A DNA stretch of 64,000 bases from Limanda limanda (GCF_963576545.1 NC_083639.1:28158647-28222646), one strand, 5' to 3'; positions 23,230-36,350 are shown, counted from the stretch's first letter. Notes: a model not told the origin generated them from the sequence alone. Program-made: numbers and translations.

Positions 23230-23403
23230 GTCCGGCTGCGGGGCTTCAAGCAGAAGAAAGATGTACTGGAAATCAATGAAGTCGCCGTTTCACCGAAGCA
23301 ACTGTTCGGTACCAAGGACGACAGCCTTGGAAAATACCTGGAACCAGAGGGAGAGATAGAGCGATACAGGAGGAGAGAGGAAGAAACAAAAAAGAGAACG
23401 TGC
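23230..23403 (+). CDS. Unidentified coding-like segment (possible exon or gene fragment)
   Basis: The plus-strand frame is open from 23215 to about 23592. From 23230 it reads VRLRGFKQKKDVLEINEV, then a segment with SPKQLFGTKDDSLGKY, then EGEIERYRRREEETKKR. The mixed charged and hydrophobic composition and balanced codon use look like real protein, unlike other open frames here. It follows ACTCAG, a weak splice acceptor, and meets TGC|GTGAGG, a possible donor, at 23403/23404. No start codon, family match or partner exon was found. Promoter-like motifs lie about 450 bp upstream but sit in a repeat. It could be an exon of a small gene, a retroposed fragment, or chance. Confidence 0.25.
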
Positions 23404-23510
23404 GTGAGGGGCCGTTTGCATGTGAACACAGGACAGAAGCACAAGTGGTACGAAAATAGATATGAACAAATATTAGAAACAAGTGAGAAGATGGCAGTGT
23501 TTTGGCTCAG

Positions 23511-23534
23511 TGTGTGTGTGTGTGTGTGTGTGTG
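23511..23534. repeat. (TG)n microsatellite
   Basis: Twelve TG units directly follow the coding-like segment and interrupt any continuation of its frame into meaningful protein. Confidence 0.9.
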
Positions 23535-23599
23535 CACATGTTATGAATGTGTGAGTTATCCGTCCTTGTCTCAATCTGCTGCTGTAGACTGAATCCTGC

Positions 23600-26300
23600 A
23601 CATGCAGTGAAATCACAGGTTCAATTCCTCACTCGCTCATCTTTCAGCTGCACATAAGTTACCATAAGGCCGAGGGAGATGAGGTGTGGATGTCTGCATG
23701 TGTGTACTGTAGTGTGTATGTTTATACAGCATGTGCATGTTTCTGCAGATTTTGTGCATGTCTGCATTCTTCATATCTTTCTTATTTATGATGTATTTTA
23801 TAACTGCTCAAGGGAACAAATGTGGATATTCATTCAAGAGAGGCTCCACCCCCTGCTCCTCCAAATATGGTTACTTCAACTTTCTAAAAACAAGATGGCG
23901 CAGGAGAAAAAGTTCCAAACCTGAGGCTTCAAAATGTCAGCTCACAAACCACTGGACGACAGAAACTGAGACGTTTGGGAACTATGACGCCGGCTTGCAG
24001 GTTGATTCTCATTAGTCACACCTGCTGCAGAGTCGACCACGGTCAGGTGAAGGGTCACATGACCGGAAGTATCAAGTATCAGATTATTCAGAGAAGAAGC
24101 TAAATCAGAGATCGTTTTTACTTAAAACAGAAGAAATATTCATATGGATGCAGTTTAAAACACACTAAAGTATTTCAAGGATTTAGAGCTCTCTCTCCCC
24201 TGCACCACCCTCTCCTGCGAAGTGGAAACCTACGGTGGCCTTCCGGTAACATAAGCAGTCAGAGGCCCCCCACCTCTAGAGCCAGGGTTGATAGGTGTTC
24301 TTTGTTTCAGTTAATGAAAACACAATCATTAATATCTCGTCGTCATTAATCCCCATCACAGTGAAGCTTTGCAGGAAATGAGCCGTCTCTGTTTCACGGC
24401 TCCCGCTCGTTTCCTCAGATTAACAAGAACCGATCGGTTATTTATAGACAACAGAGAACCAGGGATTAGGTTTTTCTCCCGTTGTGTTTCGGATGCTCGG
24501 GCTTCTTTGATGACTCAAGGTGCGGAAGCGTGTACTTATACTGTATATTTGTGTACACAGTAAACACTGTGCGTCTTCTACATGACCCGTCTGTCAATGA
24601 CAATGTATTGTTTGGGTTTACATTGTAAAAAATAACGACCTCACACAAATCTGTTGTATAATTTTAAGTTTTTTAAGTTTTTTTCTAAATAAGGCAGTAC
24701 TACCATATAAGCTCAGTGAAGTACTTTGATTAAAAACATTAACCATAAAGTAACATTTTTAATCTGTAAATTAATATAACAGGATTATTCAATTGCTTAA
24801 TGGTCTTGAATGTTAAATGTAATTCTACTTTTTTTAATAGAATAATTACACATTCCATTGCTGAGTATATGTATTTGTATTTATATATGCATCAACAATT
24901 TTTTATTGTTATTAAAAATTTTAAGAGGGTGAATTTTTACTTTTATTTTTTTGCAGTGTACCTTTCTGTAAAATCTGTATTTACCTGTTGGAAGATGTTT
25001 ACAAGAGAATCTGTGACGCACAGTTTTGTTCATGCAAGTATCAGCAAAACTACATGTAGGCTAAGTGCATATGTCTGTTCTTTATATTATAGATGTGTCT
25101 GTTACATATTTGGAAATAAACCCACTTTGAATTTCTCTGCAGTTTTCTGGCACCAGACTCTTTTCATTTCTGTTCATGAGGCAATCGAGCAGCAGGTTCA
25201 TGTTTATTTTGGGATGGGCTGTGTGCAGAAACAGGACAGGATATTAAAGAGACCACAGGAGGCTGGTTGGTGTGTGTGTGTGTGTTTGTGTTTCTGTGTG
25301 TGTGTGTGTGCCTGTGTGTGTTTTTGTGGCGACGTGTTTCATCTCAAAATAACACAACCCAGGCTGATATATCAGCAGGGGACGTTCACATTGATCCATG
25401 TGCAGTCAAAACGCTTTTCCTCCCAATGAGCTGAAGAACAAGCTGTGAACAATCATCGTGAACACACATCTTTGAAGGAAAAGACTTAAGTGAGATGTGA
25501 AGAGGTGTCGGACTCTGGCCTCCGGGGTCACATGACAACTCGAGTTGGATTTGAGTCACAAATTTGATGACTAACACTCAGACTCGACTTTGACTCAGTA
25601 TTCACGGGAGAGACTTGATAGATCCGTTCATCCAGATCCAAGATTTAACACACACGATGGTCTCATCTGAACCAATGACTATAAATAAAGATGGATGATG
25701 CTTATTCCTCCTGTGGTGCTAAAATGAAGCCAAAATATTCCTGGATATGAGCGCTGCCATCTTGCACTTCTGAGGTTATTTACAGCCGAATTCTGTGCCG
25801 TCACGATCGTGGTGTGGAGCCACGGGAACGAGTTCCTGCAAAAAAACTCTCATCGTGTCAGAATCATGACACGTCAACTCGTTTAATAACTAATTTAAAA
25901 CCAAACTTATCAGAAACACGAACCCTGTTGTCATATCGTCCATTTTCATTCTCAGTTTATGATCAAAACCTGCTTGTTCTATATCCTGTGAGCATGAAGT
26001 GGAAAATACAGGTTTTCAAAGATTCTGTATTTGTTCTCAAACAAACTAAACTGTCGGTGCATTGATCCACAGACGAAAGAGGGAGACAGAGATTAGAATA
26101 AAACAAAAAAAAAAATCCTTGAACCACCTTGGGTGAAATTAATAAAATAGGTTGAGAGCATATGGCTGCTGCAAAATTAATTTGGCTCCATAGCTGTGGG
26201 AGAAACAGGAACCACAGAACAAATGGTGTCAGTGTATCATCGTATCCATCGCCTTGTGCTATGTATTTATACAGACACACTTCCTTTTGATTGAATATTT
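23600..26300. other. Intergenic stretch without a supported gene
   Basis: This part has TG-rich stretches (25270-25326) and fragments of dispersed repeats. One example is at 24180-24300 with CACCTCTAGAGCCAGGG. Another is at 25655-25770 with TATAAATAAAGATGG and ATGAAGCCAAAATAT, words of repeat family A. The 209-codon open frame at 24800-25429 is AT-rich, Cys/Val-rich and crosses the TG tract, so I do not call it. Confidence 0.6.
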
Positions 26301-26307
26301 ATTTAAG

Positions 26308-26358
26308 CCTCGGAAGACACATTGAGGGATAAGACCCTCATTTTCAATGGTGCCGAGG
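26308..26358. repeat. Imperfect palindrome in a dispersed repeat
   Basis: CCTCGG pairs with CCGAGG at the ends, CATTG with CAATG inside, and GAGGG with CCCTC around a 6-nt loop. Together they make a three-step cruciform. Its form suggests a fragment of a known type of teleost interspersed repeat. Confidence 0.55.
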
Positions 26359-26992
26359 GTACAATAAAAAAGTTGATACATTAAAAGTTAATACATTGAA
26401 TAAATAGGAATGAAATAAATATGCATATATATATATATACACAGTAATACAAGGTATAAAACAATTCGTCAATAAAGCTTTAATGTCTTCTAATAAAAAT
26501 ATCTTTGTTCCTTAATTGGACTTAACTGTCAATGAATTGATCAACAATGATCAGGATAATATGTTATTTTATCTTGATTGAACAACATACTGGTTCTAAC
26601 TGTAATTTCCAGCGTGTGAGTGTGTTTTTGTGTTACATCCTTGTAATGAAATCTTTTCTGCTTGTGCTCTGTTGGCGAATTAGTGCTTTAAAAAGATCAA
26701 TCAGTCGTCTTGATGTTTAATCCTCCAGTGCATTGTTCCTCTCAGCCTGTGTGCTGGAAGAAGAAAGAGAGAAAGAAGAAACTGCGCCGGTCGTGTCACC
26801 ACGTCTCCCCCGAGACGGCCTCCTCTCACGGGGGGGGCGTCTTAATCTCAGGACGATGTCAGTGGCCTTCTGGGAAATCTGCAGGGATGAGCGATGACAG
26901 AATACAGTCCTGACGACTCAGCAGAAAACACAATGAACTCCCGGAGAGGGGGAGCAGATGGAGGAGCGAGCGGGACAATCATGTGAGGACTG

Positions 26993-27042
26993 AGTGTGTG
27001 TGTGTGTGTTTGTGTGTTTGTGTGTTTGTGTGTGTGTGTGTG
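26993..27042. repeat. Interrupted (TG)n tract
   Basis: TG units are broken by three TT steps over about 50 bp. Confidence 0.85.
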
Positions 27043-27484
27043 ACATCGATCTCATCTTTTACAGCTTCGTTCCAAAGAAAATGAATCTCGGAGCAATGAA
27101 ATAATCACCAATAACTGACAGGAAAAATGTAGCAGCCACGTCTTAACACACATGTCCAATAAAAAAACGATTTCACAGAAGACAAAATTGAAAAAGAAAA
27201 TACCATTAACTATAAATACAGATGGACGACTTATGGATAATTCATTTAAACCAGACTGATCAGGAACACGAACACTGGAACCAACATCAGTGTGTGAAGG
27301 AGCTTATAAAGTGTCAGAAACCAGATGAGAAAAAAATAATGTTTGTACCAGTTTGAGAGCGAGAGGTCGAAGAGGTGATCATCAGAGTCTGAGCTCTAAT
27401 TCCTATTTTCTATATCTGAAGTGTCTGTCTGAGGCCGCGCTCCACTTTCTCTCCAAACTAGGCTGAAATGCCCTAAAAAGAATT

Positions 27485-27485
<1 letters not shown>

Positions 27486-27521
<36 letters not shown>

Positions 27522-27530
27522 ACACACACA
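27486..27530. repeat. (CA)n microsatellite
   Basis: About 22 CA units with one GA interruption. Confidence 0.9.
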
Positions 27531-28533
27531 TTAAAAACACATTGAGTTCAGTGACAGACTTTAATTGTGAAAAAATCTCCTGGAGGTGTGTTTTCAATGT
27601 CACAGCAATTAAAAGAAGAAGTTAATAAGTTTGACAAACAGAGAAACTCGGAGAAGCTGAGTTTGGAATGAAATGAGGAAAATTAATTTAAACCGTCTGC
27701 TGTTACTTCATGTGCATATTCAGCAAATGAGAATCTGTTTCTGCAGGACAGGGAACATTCAGTTGAAAACTCCTCCAGCTGCACCTGAACACTTTATCGA
27801 ACAGGTTTGCGAAGCCAAGCATGGACCGATCCGAGGAGTTCACGTCACATGTGCACGGCAGCGATGTAAAGACACGGAGAGTGAAACCAGTGGTGATGTA
27901 AATCCAGCAGCAGCAGCAGCATGAGAGACATGATTTAATGAAGCCAGATCTCTCAAATTCACACTGAAATAACAAGCGTGGCCGCAGGCGATGAGAGAAA
28001 CCAGAGGAGCACGACAGGCCTCAGCCGTGGAAGGAACGCGTCCTCTCACATCTGCAGCGTCTGACCTTTACCTCGAAAATGTCACATCAACAAATGACGA
28101 CGGCCTTGGAGCTGTTTATGGTGCGGAGCCGGAGCCACCTGCACTTTCTCTCCCACCGGGGACTGATCTTCATCTGCCGAGGAGATATTTATACTCACAG
28201 ACAAACGTGACATTAAGGAGCTGCTGAGAATTCAACAGGGAAACACAGAGGCGGCTTCAGAGCGGCGGCTGGAATCTGGAATACAGTAAACATCAGGTCG
28301 TGTAGTAATGAGGTCAGAAGGAAAAATATGCTGCTCTACTATATGGATTCAGATTTCGTGATGTGCAGATTTGATTTTTCCGATCAGGGACGGATGGAAA
28401 GAACAAAGTCAAAATGTCGACTCCTCACAATTAGTTTATGGGCTAAAATAGAATGAATGTCCTTGTTACTAAAAATAATTCTGAAGAACAATTTCATCAA
28501 TTCATCCACACCAGGCATTTTGTAGAGGCAGCC

Positions 28534-28829
28534 ATGTGCCAACGTTATTAGTTTTCTTAAATATTCTTAAAAGTCAGACTTCAATCGTGATTTAAAAATT
28601 CTAAACATCTCAACAATTCAACTTTATTCCTCAAAACTTCCTCCGGTATTTCTTTCCTTTAGTTTGGCCCACGTGTATATGATATATATATATGTGCCAA
28701 CGTTTGCTTTAAATATTCTTAAAAGTCAGACTTTAAAAATTCTAAATCTCAACAATTCAACTTTACTCCTCAAAACGAAAAAATTAAAACGAAACATCCT
28801 CAGGTATTTCTTTTCTTTAGTTTGGCCCC
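28534..28829. repeat. Local tandem duplication, two diverged copies offset by 158 bp
   Basis: Copy one (28534-28670) and copy two (28692-28829) share, in order, ATGTGCCAACGTT, TAAATATTCTTAAAAGTCAG, CTCAACAATTCAACTTTA, and TTAGTTTGGCCC. Small indels separate them. A short AT tract (28681-28692) sits at the junction. Confidence 0.85.
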
Positions 28830-29965
28830 AATACTCTGACACATTAAAACAATCCTTTTCCCCTCATAACTTATAACCCTGGTGCCCTGAGGACTGTGAA
28901 TCCCCCCCCGACAGGCCTCTGAGTAACGGCCTCTGCAGGTGGAAAGTGTGAAGTCTCTCTCTGATGTGTGTGTTTTGTGCATCTGCACCTCGTTGATCCA
29001 CAGAACTCATGGTTGTGCTCATCTTGTGCTGGGAGCAACAATTATTCAAAGTTATGTGTAAGTGTGACTCATCTGTTTTTATTTATCTTGACCATTCGAT
29101 GAACCCAGATGCAGCGAACCCCCCTCAGTGCTTCACAGCTCGATAACTGGAACATGAATATTTCATTCACTCTGTGGATTTGAGATCAATCCCCGAGCCC
29201 ATCGGCGACCGTCTCCCCGGGAATTAGCCTCAGGGGGCAAAGGTCGACATGCTGGGGTTTCCCGTGTGGACACTGTATAAACAAGACTCCATCTTGGTTT
29301 AACTGTTCACTGTTTACAGTCATGACTAGTGTCACAGGAGTCGAATGATTCTTCACACAAAAACAGTTTGTTGGTGTTCTTAATCTCCAAACATTTTGGT
29401 TAATTAGCATATATTTGCATAGGAAGCAGATTAATTTAAATAGTCGATATTCGATGCATTTCCATCGCCTCCTCTCCTGCAGGAAACCCAAGCCTGCTCC
29501 AACTGGAGACCAGACTGCCCCCAAACCTTGTTCCATGCCAACAGATTCTGTATATAGGGTTAGTATGCTGTTTACTCTTACATATAGTATACGTTTTTTT
29601 AAATAAAAATATCTGCAAAGAAGAAAAATTAAAGAGCTGAACTGCTCAAAGTCAATAAGTCATGTTCGAAAGGAAGAAGGAAGAAGTGAATACTTATCGA
29701 GTCCGTCCCCCATAAAGGCCTCATCACTGAAATCATATTTTGATAACCTGAGGTCCTCAGGCGGTCACATCCATCCAAGACCATCGTCATCCTGCCTGTT
29801 GGTCAAATTAATTAATTAAATTAATCAAATTAACATGGATACGTCAATAAACTGACCAGCTGAAGAACATCACTGTCCACTGGCCCAAAGACATTCAATA
29901 AAGGGTACACAAAAAAAGAAAAGAGAAGAAACAAAAAAAATACATGAAATGGAAGAGACAGCCAT

Positions 29966-29967
<2 letters not shown>

Positions 29968-30027
<60 letters not shown>

Positions 30028-30138
30028 CATGGTCAGGTAGCATCTGTGTCCTTGACAGGATGGTATGTTCCCTCTGCCCCTACAGGACCTGCTGTACCTG
30101 CAGTGCAGTACACACACTCATTACATGGACAAGAGGAC

Positions 30139-30187
<49 letters not shown>
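29968..30187. repeat. Inverted pair of dinucleotide arrays, (TG)29 then (CA)22
   Basis: A 58-bp TG array (29968-30025) is followed, after about 117 bp, by a 45-bp CA array (30143-30187). They are complementary on one strand and could fold into a long stem. Open frames reading Cys-Val or Thr-His here are artefacts. Confidence 0.9.
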
Positions 30188-30192
<5 letters not shown>

Positions 30193-30467
30193 TGTCCACC
30201 TGGATCATCTGCTCTTGGGAGATCTGTGGATGAATGGCTGTTGTGTTGGCATGTGAGCGGTAAGTTAATGTTCATAACGTTCACAGGTTCACAAACTAAA
30301 GGTTAATGTGATAAAAACGTCTTCAGTTTGTATCCGTCTTCAGAATCACAGACACAACATTCAATGAACAGTCCAGGCTGTAGATATACAAGTACACATT
30401 CCTCTGTTCTTCAAGCTGTGTGCTTCAGCTCATTGATGGATACTGCATATTCTGACTTTACTTTAAT

Positions 30468-30550
30468 TTGTCCATCACAGTGAATGTAAGTAAAGATGGA
30501 CGACACGTCACTTCCTCCTATTGCACAGAAATGAAGCCCAAATATCTGCG
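30468..30550. repeat. Dispersed repeat family A fragment
   Basis: GTAAAGATGGACGAC followed by ACTTCCTCC and AATGAAGCCCAAATAT matches copies at 25680-25745 and 31430-31480. Confidence 0.5.
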
Positions 30551-30689
30551 ACTGGGACCAAACCAAACTCAAACGCAATATTATTTACAAATATTTTTCC
30601 GGTCCAAGCCTGAGCTGTCCCGATGGGTCGAGGGTTTGGGTCCCTACACTAAAGTCTTAACTCATTTTCATAACTCCTGATAAGAGCTA

Positions 30690-30800
30690 CCTCAAATTAT
30701 GTTTTTTGGCATGGCCAATATCCCATCTGCCCACATAGAGGAGGCAGGGTTTCTGACCTTTACTGTTGCCAGCCACCAGGGGGCGATCAAGGGGGTTTGG
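30690..30800. repeat. Dispersed repeat family A fragment
   Basis: The phrase GCCAGCCACCAGGGGGCGAT (30768-30787) matches 35173-35192 at 19 of 20 bases. It is a hallmark of a very common short interspersed element in teleosts. Confidence 0.55.
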
Positions 30801-30960
30801 CTTTTAAAAATAAATGTTGTTTTTGTAGCTCTATTGGAATCTGTGGATATTTAATGTCTGCCAAAAATATAAAACAGGCTTCTGCCACAAAAAAAACAAA
30901 CAAACACTGTGTGTCTCTGCTCCATCTGTGCCTGCGTCTCCCTGCAGACTGAAAACACAC

Positions 30961-30961
<1 letters not shown>

Positions 30962-31029
<68 letters not shown>
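30962..31029. repeat. (CA)n microsatellite
   Basis: About 34 units with one CG interruption. Confidence 0.93.
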
Positions 31030-32061
31030 TGTCTCTTTAAATATCTCCATCACACATAAACAGCCACGGACGTACATCAGACCGGTGACGGCGTCTCAGT
31101 GATGTCATACGTTCAGCGAGTGGTACCATCAGAGGCGTCATGTTAATGTGCTCAGATGACCTCAGAGTGAGGAAATAACATGAAACATCTCCAAACGTTA
31201 GTGGTGGTTGTTGGAGCAACTTAAAAAGATACATCAGGGAGTAAAACACTGATGAATAAAGTTCAGATTAAGTTATATTGCCACATTTACCAATTGAAGT
31301 AAGTTTCTAAGTTGGTCAAACATGTATTTTTGTGCACAACCTGTGATAAACATAGTGATAATTATTTTTACATGTGACTACACAAAAACTGTTGTGTCAG
31401 TGCGACCCAAAGTGTGTAAGTTAAGTGGACAGCGCGTCTCTGCTTCCTCCATTTTCCAGAGATGAAGCCAAAATAAATCAGATTCCATCTCTCTCATCTT
31501 TTTGAGCCAGATCTCGTCAAGTTAATTCAGTAAAACCCATAAACACACAAGTGTCTTTTAAACTAATCCTCAAAGTTTGTAACATGTAGTTTCATTTTCC
31601 GATTAAATAAACTGACTCATTACCAATAAAAGCGTGTAAGTACTTTAATTATAAAGTACTGAATTCATCCTAAACACTCGTCACGGTATTAACAAACTCA
31701 AACTGTTGTATTAATATAGTGAGTCACTTGTTTTAATGTTCAGGTTGTAAACACAACCGCAGAGAAGCAGATGGTCTCAGTTCTGTGAGTTTCAAACATG
31801 AAGCAGCTAATTTTACGGGATGAAAATACTCCTTCATCTTCTTTGGATCCTTTTCATCATCTGCCACTCGAGCTTCTGTTTTAAAACAGTTTATCGGGAA
31901 GAAGTTTTTTCTTTTGTCTCGGTTCAGTTGTTCTCTCGTTCCAATTCTTCCTCTGTTTTCTTCTCGTCTACTCTCCATCCCTCAGTTCCTCTTCTCTCTA
32001 TCTGCCCCCTAGACACAGTCACGTGGCCACAAAATCATTATTTACACACACACACACGTAG

Positions 32062-32062
<1 letters not shown>

Positions 32063-32147
<85 letters not shown>
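32063..32147. repeat. (CA)n microsatellite
   Basis: About 42 uninterrupted units, bounded on both sides by ACGTAG-type words (near 32057 and 32147), suggesting a small flanking duplication. Confidence 0.95.
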
Positions 32148-32149
<2 letters not shown>

Positions 32150-32909
32150 AGAGTAAGTGATAGAGTAGAATGAAGAATTGAACCTGTTCTCTCGTGGGAA
32201 TTTCCCAACATGTTATTGAGATTCAATCTGCGGCGCAGAGAGACCCAGGCCCATTACTTGTGTGTGTGTGTGTGTGTGTGCGTGCAGAAGGTTTGGTTAA
32301 GGGGTAAGGTTAGACAAGTCTACGTAATCTCTCTAAAAGTGAGAACGTGTGCATGTTTTATTTATAAAGTGTAATTCTTTCCGAACATCCTGAAACAGCC
32401 CTTTGAACAAATAAGACCCAGTCATTTGTTTCACTGACATTCACATGGACAGCAACACAACAGTAATACAATACTTCCACCTTGCCTACATTAACCACAA
32501 TGCATCAGCACCAGAGGTCTTAGGAAAGAATAGGAACCTTTGGGGTGGGGCTTGCAGTGCTGAAGTCACCTGATTGGTCGAGGACTCCAGCTTTTTATTT
32601 CAGCTGCTCAGTCTCTGCAATAGCTCCTTACATCTGTTTCCTTATTGTTAGAATCAAAACAGTTGTTGTTGTGTTGCTCCATTTAGCGTCTTTATTGTTG
32701 TAAAGTCTTCTGCGTTGCCACAGTGGAACAGCTTGTTGTAGCCATCGGTTGTTTGTGTACTTCTGCAGGAACCTTCTAGTTCCTTGAAGATAAGTTTCTC
32801 AGACTAAAAGTTCCAATTAGATTTGGTTGAAAAGTGCCTTAAAATGCCTGAAGAGCAAAACACACAATATAGGCTACAACATACAACTGAGCTGTATTGC
32901 GTTATCAGG

Positions 32910-32911
<2 letters not shown>

Positions 32912-32953
<42 letters not shown>
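32912..32953. repeat. (TG)n microsatellite
   Basis: About 21 TG units. Confidence 0.93.
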
Positions 32954-32954
<1 letters not shown>

Positions 32955-34636
32955 GGGACATTGGGAGGTGAGCAGCTTTGCACCAGCACGTGATCTGTGC
33001 AGCTGTTTGTCTGTGTGTGTGTGTGTGTTAGCAAATATAGAGGTGACATTGATTTGTCTTTGAGGATGAAGCTGTTCTTCCCTCGTGCCTCTACCTTTAC
33101 ATCTAACCCCTCTCTACCTCTCTCCTCCTCCTCCCTCCCCTGTCGCTCTCTCCATCCTCACCCCCTCATCACAGTGAAGAGGACGTGGTTTAATCTCACA
33201 GAAACACGAGATGTGTAATTTTGTTTTAAGTCTTAAAACACCAGCTCCTCCTCAGTGTGATGTATTCTCTCTGGAAGCGAGTGTGAGTCAGGAGGAGTGT
33301 GAGTCAGGAGGAGGTTCGATTTAAAGGACGAGTGATGGTTGTATTGATTCGGTTTCAGGGAAGGGAAATAAAGGGGAGTTTGTTACAGGTGGATGTGATG
33401 GAGGAGGATTGATACTGACTTTCACCCACATCCTTAAACTACACGTCACACCAAGTCACATGACACATTTACAGTTTAACTTGAAAACCACGCAAGCACC
33501 GTGTGTTTAGTCAGTGTCAGGTGTTCTACTAACATTTTATTGCGTCACACACACACACAAACTAACACACACACACACAAACTAACACACACACACTGGT
33601 TACTCAGTGCAGATCTTTACCTCTGGCTGTTCAGCCGTCTGTCTCTCGCTGGATCGACTCCAGAGACACAGCAAGACTGACAGAATGACGTCAGTGTGTG
33701 TGTGTTTGTATGTTTGTGTGTGTGTGTGTCTGTCTGTGTGTGTGTGCTGTTAATAGATATCAGTGGAAATGACATCCTGACATTCTTGCCTTGATGCTGA
33801 TGCACCACAGTGGTTACACACAATCTGAACCAGCTACACAGCGCGTGTACATACAACAAGTAAACAAGAAAGTCTCTACAACCCAAACCATGGGATTTAT
33901 AACCAGTAAAAGGTTGATGGTTCCAGTCCCTCACGTGAGACCTGAGCTCCGACAGGAAGTCACTTCCCAGGTGAACGTCGTGGACACCTGATTGGCTGAC
34001 AGGGTGGACACAGCACGGGCAGGAGTGGAAACAGGGAGGAAGCTTCAGTACAACATGTGACCTGTGTAGTGATTCCAGGGCCGCATCCTTCAGAGGCTGC
34101 GTTTGTTAAGAATATTAATATTAAGCGTTTTCACATAGAGACAAACAGACAGAATGGGAATGAGTGACCAGTGAAAACAGGAGAGAAAAATAACAGAGCA
34201 CGTTAGACCTGCTCTGCTCGACTTATAAAAGTTTAAATGTTAATACCCGGCGAGGCAGGATTATGATTGAATAACACACATTCAATTGCATAATCTCAGT
34301 GGACTACATGGCTGTGTGTGTGTGTGTGTGTCTGTGTGTGTGAGCTGAGAGTTGGAGAGATTTCAAAATTAACCGATATGAACGCTGATGAGACCCCTCC
34401 ATGTTATTTTTTTTTATATCTCTCCTCTCTGGTTTATCTAAATCTCTTTTTTCCATCTCGTCCCATCAGTTTTTTTGGCGTCACTTTAAATTCACGCCGT
34501 ACGTTACGAGTCGTCTTCATGTCTTCAACCTGTTCCTTAATTATTTCTCTCTCTCTCTCTGCTCCCCTTCTTTCTGGGTGGTCTTGTCATCTCACATCAG
34601 TGTCAGCTGATCCCGTCGTCGCCGCTGCAGCTTGCT

Positions 34637-34650
34637 GTTGCCTTGGCAAC
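34637..34650. promoter_or_regulatory. Perfect RFX X-box palindrome upstream of rims4
   Basis: GTTGCCTTGGCAAC is a perfect palindrome-type match to the RFX consensus on both half sites. It lies in a locally GC-rich patch (34605-34680) about 6 kb upstream of the rims4 start codon. Confidence 0.55.
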
Positions 34651-34999
34651 GCCCCGGCTTGCAGCAGAGTAATAAGGCTGTGTGTGTGACCTACGTGGCC
34701 CGTCCTGATCTCACTCTGCAGGTCGAGGTTCAGGCCCGGCAGCTTGTTACCTCGTGATTTAAGTGGCCCGTGTCGGCGAAACTGATTCCTCCTGTGTTCT
34801 CGTAATCAGAACCTGAGCCGCGATGTGACAGGTGAAGAAACTACTTACAGAAGTGCAATGGTGCAAAAAGGATTCGTTTTTACACATCGAAGTCTGTTTA
34901 TGTGAAAAGAAAATGTTGTCTGAAAGTCTTTGTGGCTCCGGATGCTCTCGGTTGTTTGATGGTTTGTTCAAGAAGTTCACGGGCAACACAAGTCGTCTG

Positions 35000-35270
35000 C
35001 TCATGTTTCGATCCTGGATTTAAAGGAGACATAACCCTCCATATAAAAATGTCGCTATCCCAGAAACCAAAGCTGCCATCGTGCCTTTTGAACGTCAGAC
35101 TCTATGTAGTGGTGATCGTAAACTGGAGCTGTGGTATCGAGGTATTATACTGAGTTTATGACGTATATTGCAGCCAGCCACCAGGGGGCAATCAAGATGC
35201 TCTGGCTTCCTTTTATGCTAGCTTTCGTGAAGCAATCTTTATATTTGGCCTTTGGTCTCCACTTGAAGAC
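35000..35270. repeat. Dispersed repeat family A, longer copy
   Basis: This copy spans GAGACATAACCCTCCATA through GCAGCCAGCCACCAGGGGGC and TGCTCTGGCTTCCTTTTA. It resembles the teleost element in which this phrase is followed by a CCATCTTTAT word. Confidence 0.5.
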
Positions 35271-36303
35271 GGATTGCTTCACAACTGTTGGACAAACCCA
35301 ACTGTGTCCCATTTCAACGTTCTTCAAATTTGGCCACGAAACGCTCCTTAACTTCAACAACTATGGATTTAATTGGTGGATCCTTCTCGGGACAACTTAT
35401 CCCAGGATTCATTGCTGCGAAGCTGTAGCGGCTAAAAGTAGCTAACGATGCAACGGTAAGAGCAGGGACAAGGTGGTGACGCAGATAGGAATAAAATTTG
35501 GTTTGCGGTGAAGAATTCCTACAAGACCAAGCCTTTGTAGTCCCCAAGTTCAGCTAACGGCTAACAGCTAGCTAACCACAGCATGCTTTACCAGGTAAAG
35601 TGTATGCCTAGTCAAAAAACCCTCAAATGTCAACCTCAATATAAAATCTTCACAGAGTTCCAGTTATATCACATTTTTGTTGATTATAATTATTCCAAGT
35701 CGTTTCAGTTCCTGCCTCACGATATTTTCTGATTCTCTCAAACCGCGGCTTAGTAAAAATAACAATAATTTTGCTTCAACAGCCTTATTTTTCTATTGTT
35801 TTTAGCTTAAGTAAAAACTGTGACACTCAACACAACCCAGAACCTTGCGTCTCTGTCGACCCTCCGATCATTCTGCTAAATCCGTCCAGAAAAAGACTCG
35901 GCAGCAAATAATTCTTGTAATTGTCGATAAACAAACTTATCAGTCCGCTGCAGATTAATCATACTTTTTTCTTATTTTCTGCCCCGAGAGGAAGACACTT
36001 TTACAGACGGCCTTTTTACATCACGGATGTCAGACACTGTGCTTGTGTGTCTGTGTTACTTTCAGTCAGCAGCGTCTTATAAAAAGCTCTTTACACTGCG
36101 CTGCCTCTGTCCTCGTGTGCTGCTGTGGCCAGTGAAGTGCACGCCATCGTGTTGACAAGCGCTCGGCGGCTCGCCGGGAGCCTGCTGTCCAAGCACGCCT
36201 TATCACAGGAGCATTGACCTTTTACTGCAAGTACCTGCCTCCGCCGCTGTCTCCGCCTTTTCCGTGTCGCTGCCTGCCCCCCCCATCTGCTGCTCCGTCA
36301 GAC

Positions 36304-36308
<5 letters not shown>

Positions 36309-36348
<40 letters not shown>
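36309..36348. repeat. (CT)n microsatellite
   Basis: About 20 uninterrupted CT units in a pyrimidine-rich region. Confidence 0.93.

Positions 36349-36350
<2 letters not shown>

Noticed and set aside
23621..23631. Box-B-like GGTTCAATTCC suggesting a tRNA or SINE
   Set aside because: No matching A box, cloverleaf or 3' tail around it.
24800..25429. 209-codon plus-strand frame
   Set aside because: AT-rich, Phe/Tyr/Cys/Val-heavy, and it runs through a TG microsatellite; no domain or conservation clue.
29830..32226. Thr-His and Cys-Val repeat proteins
   Set aside because: They are CA/TG microsatellites read in frame.
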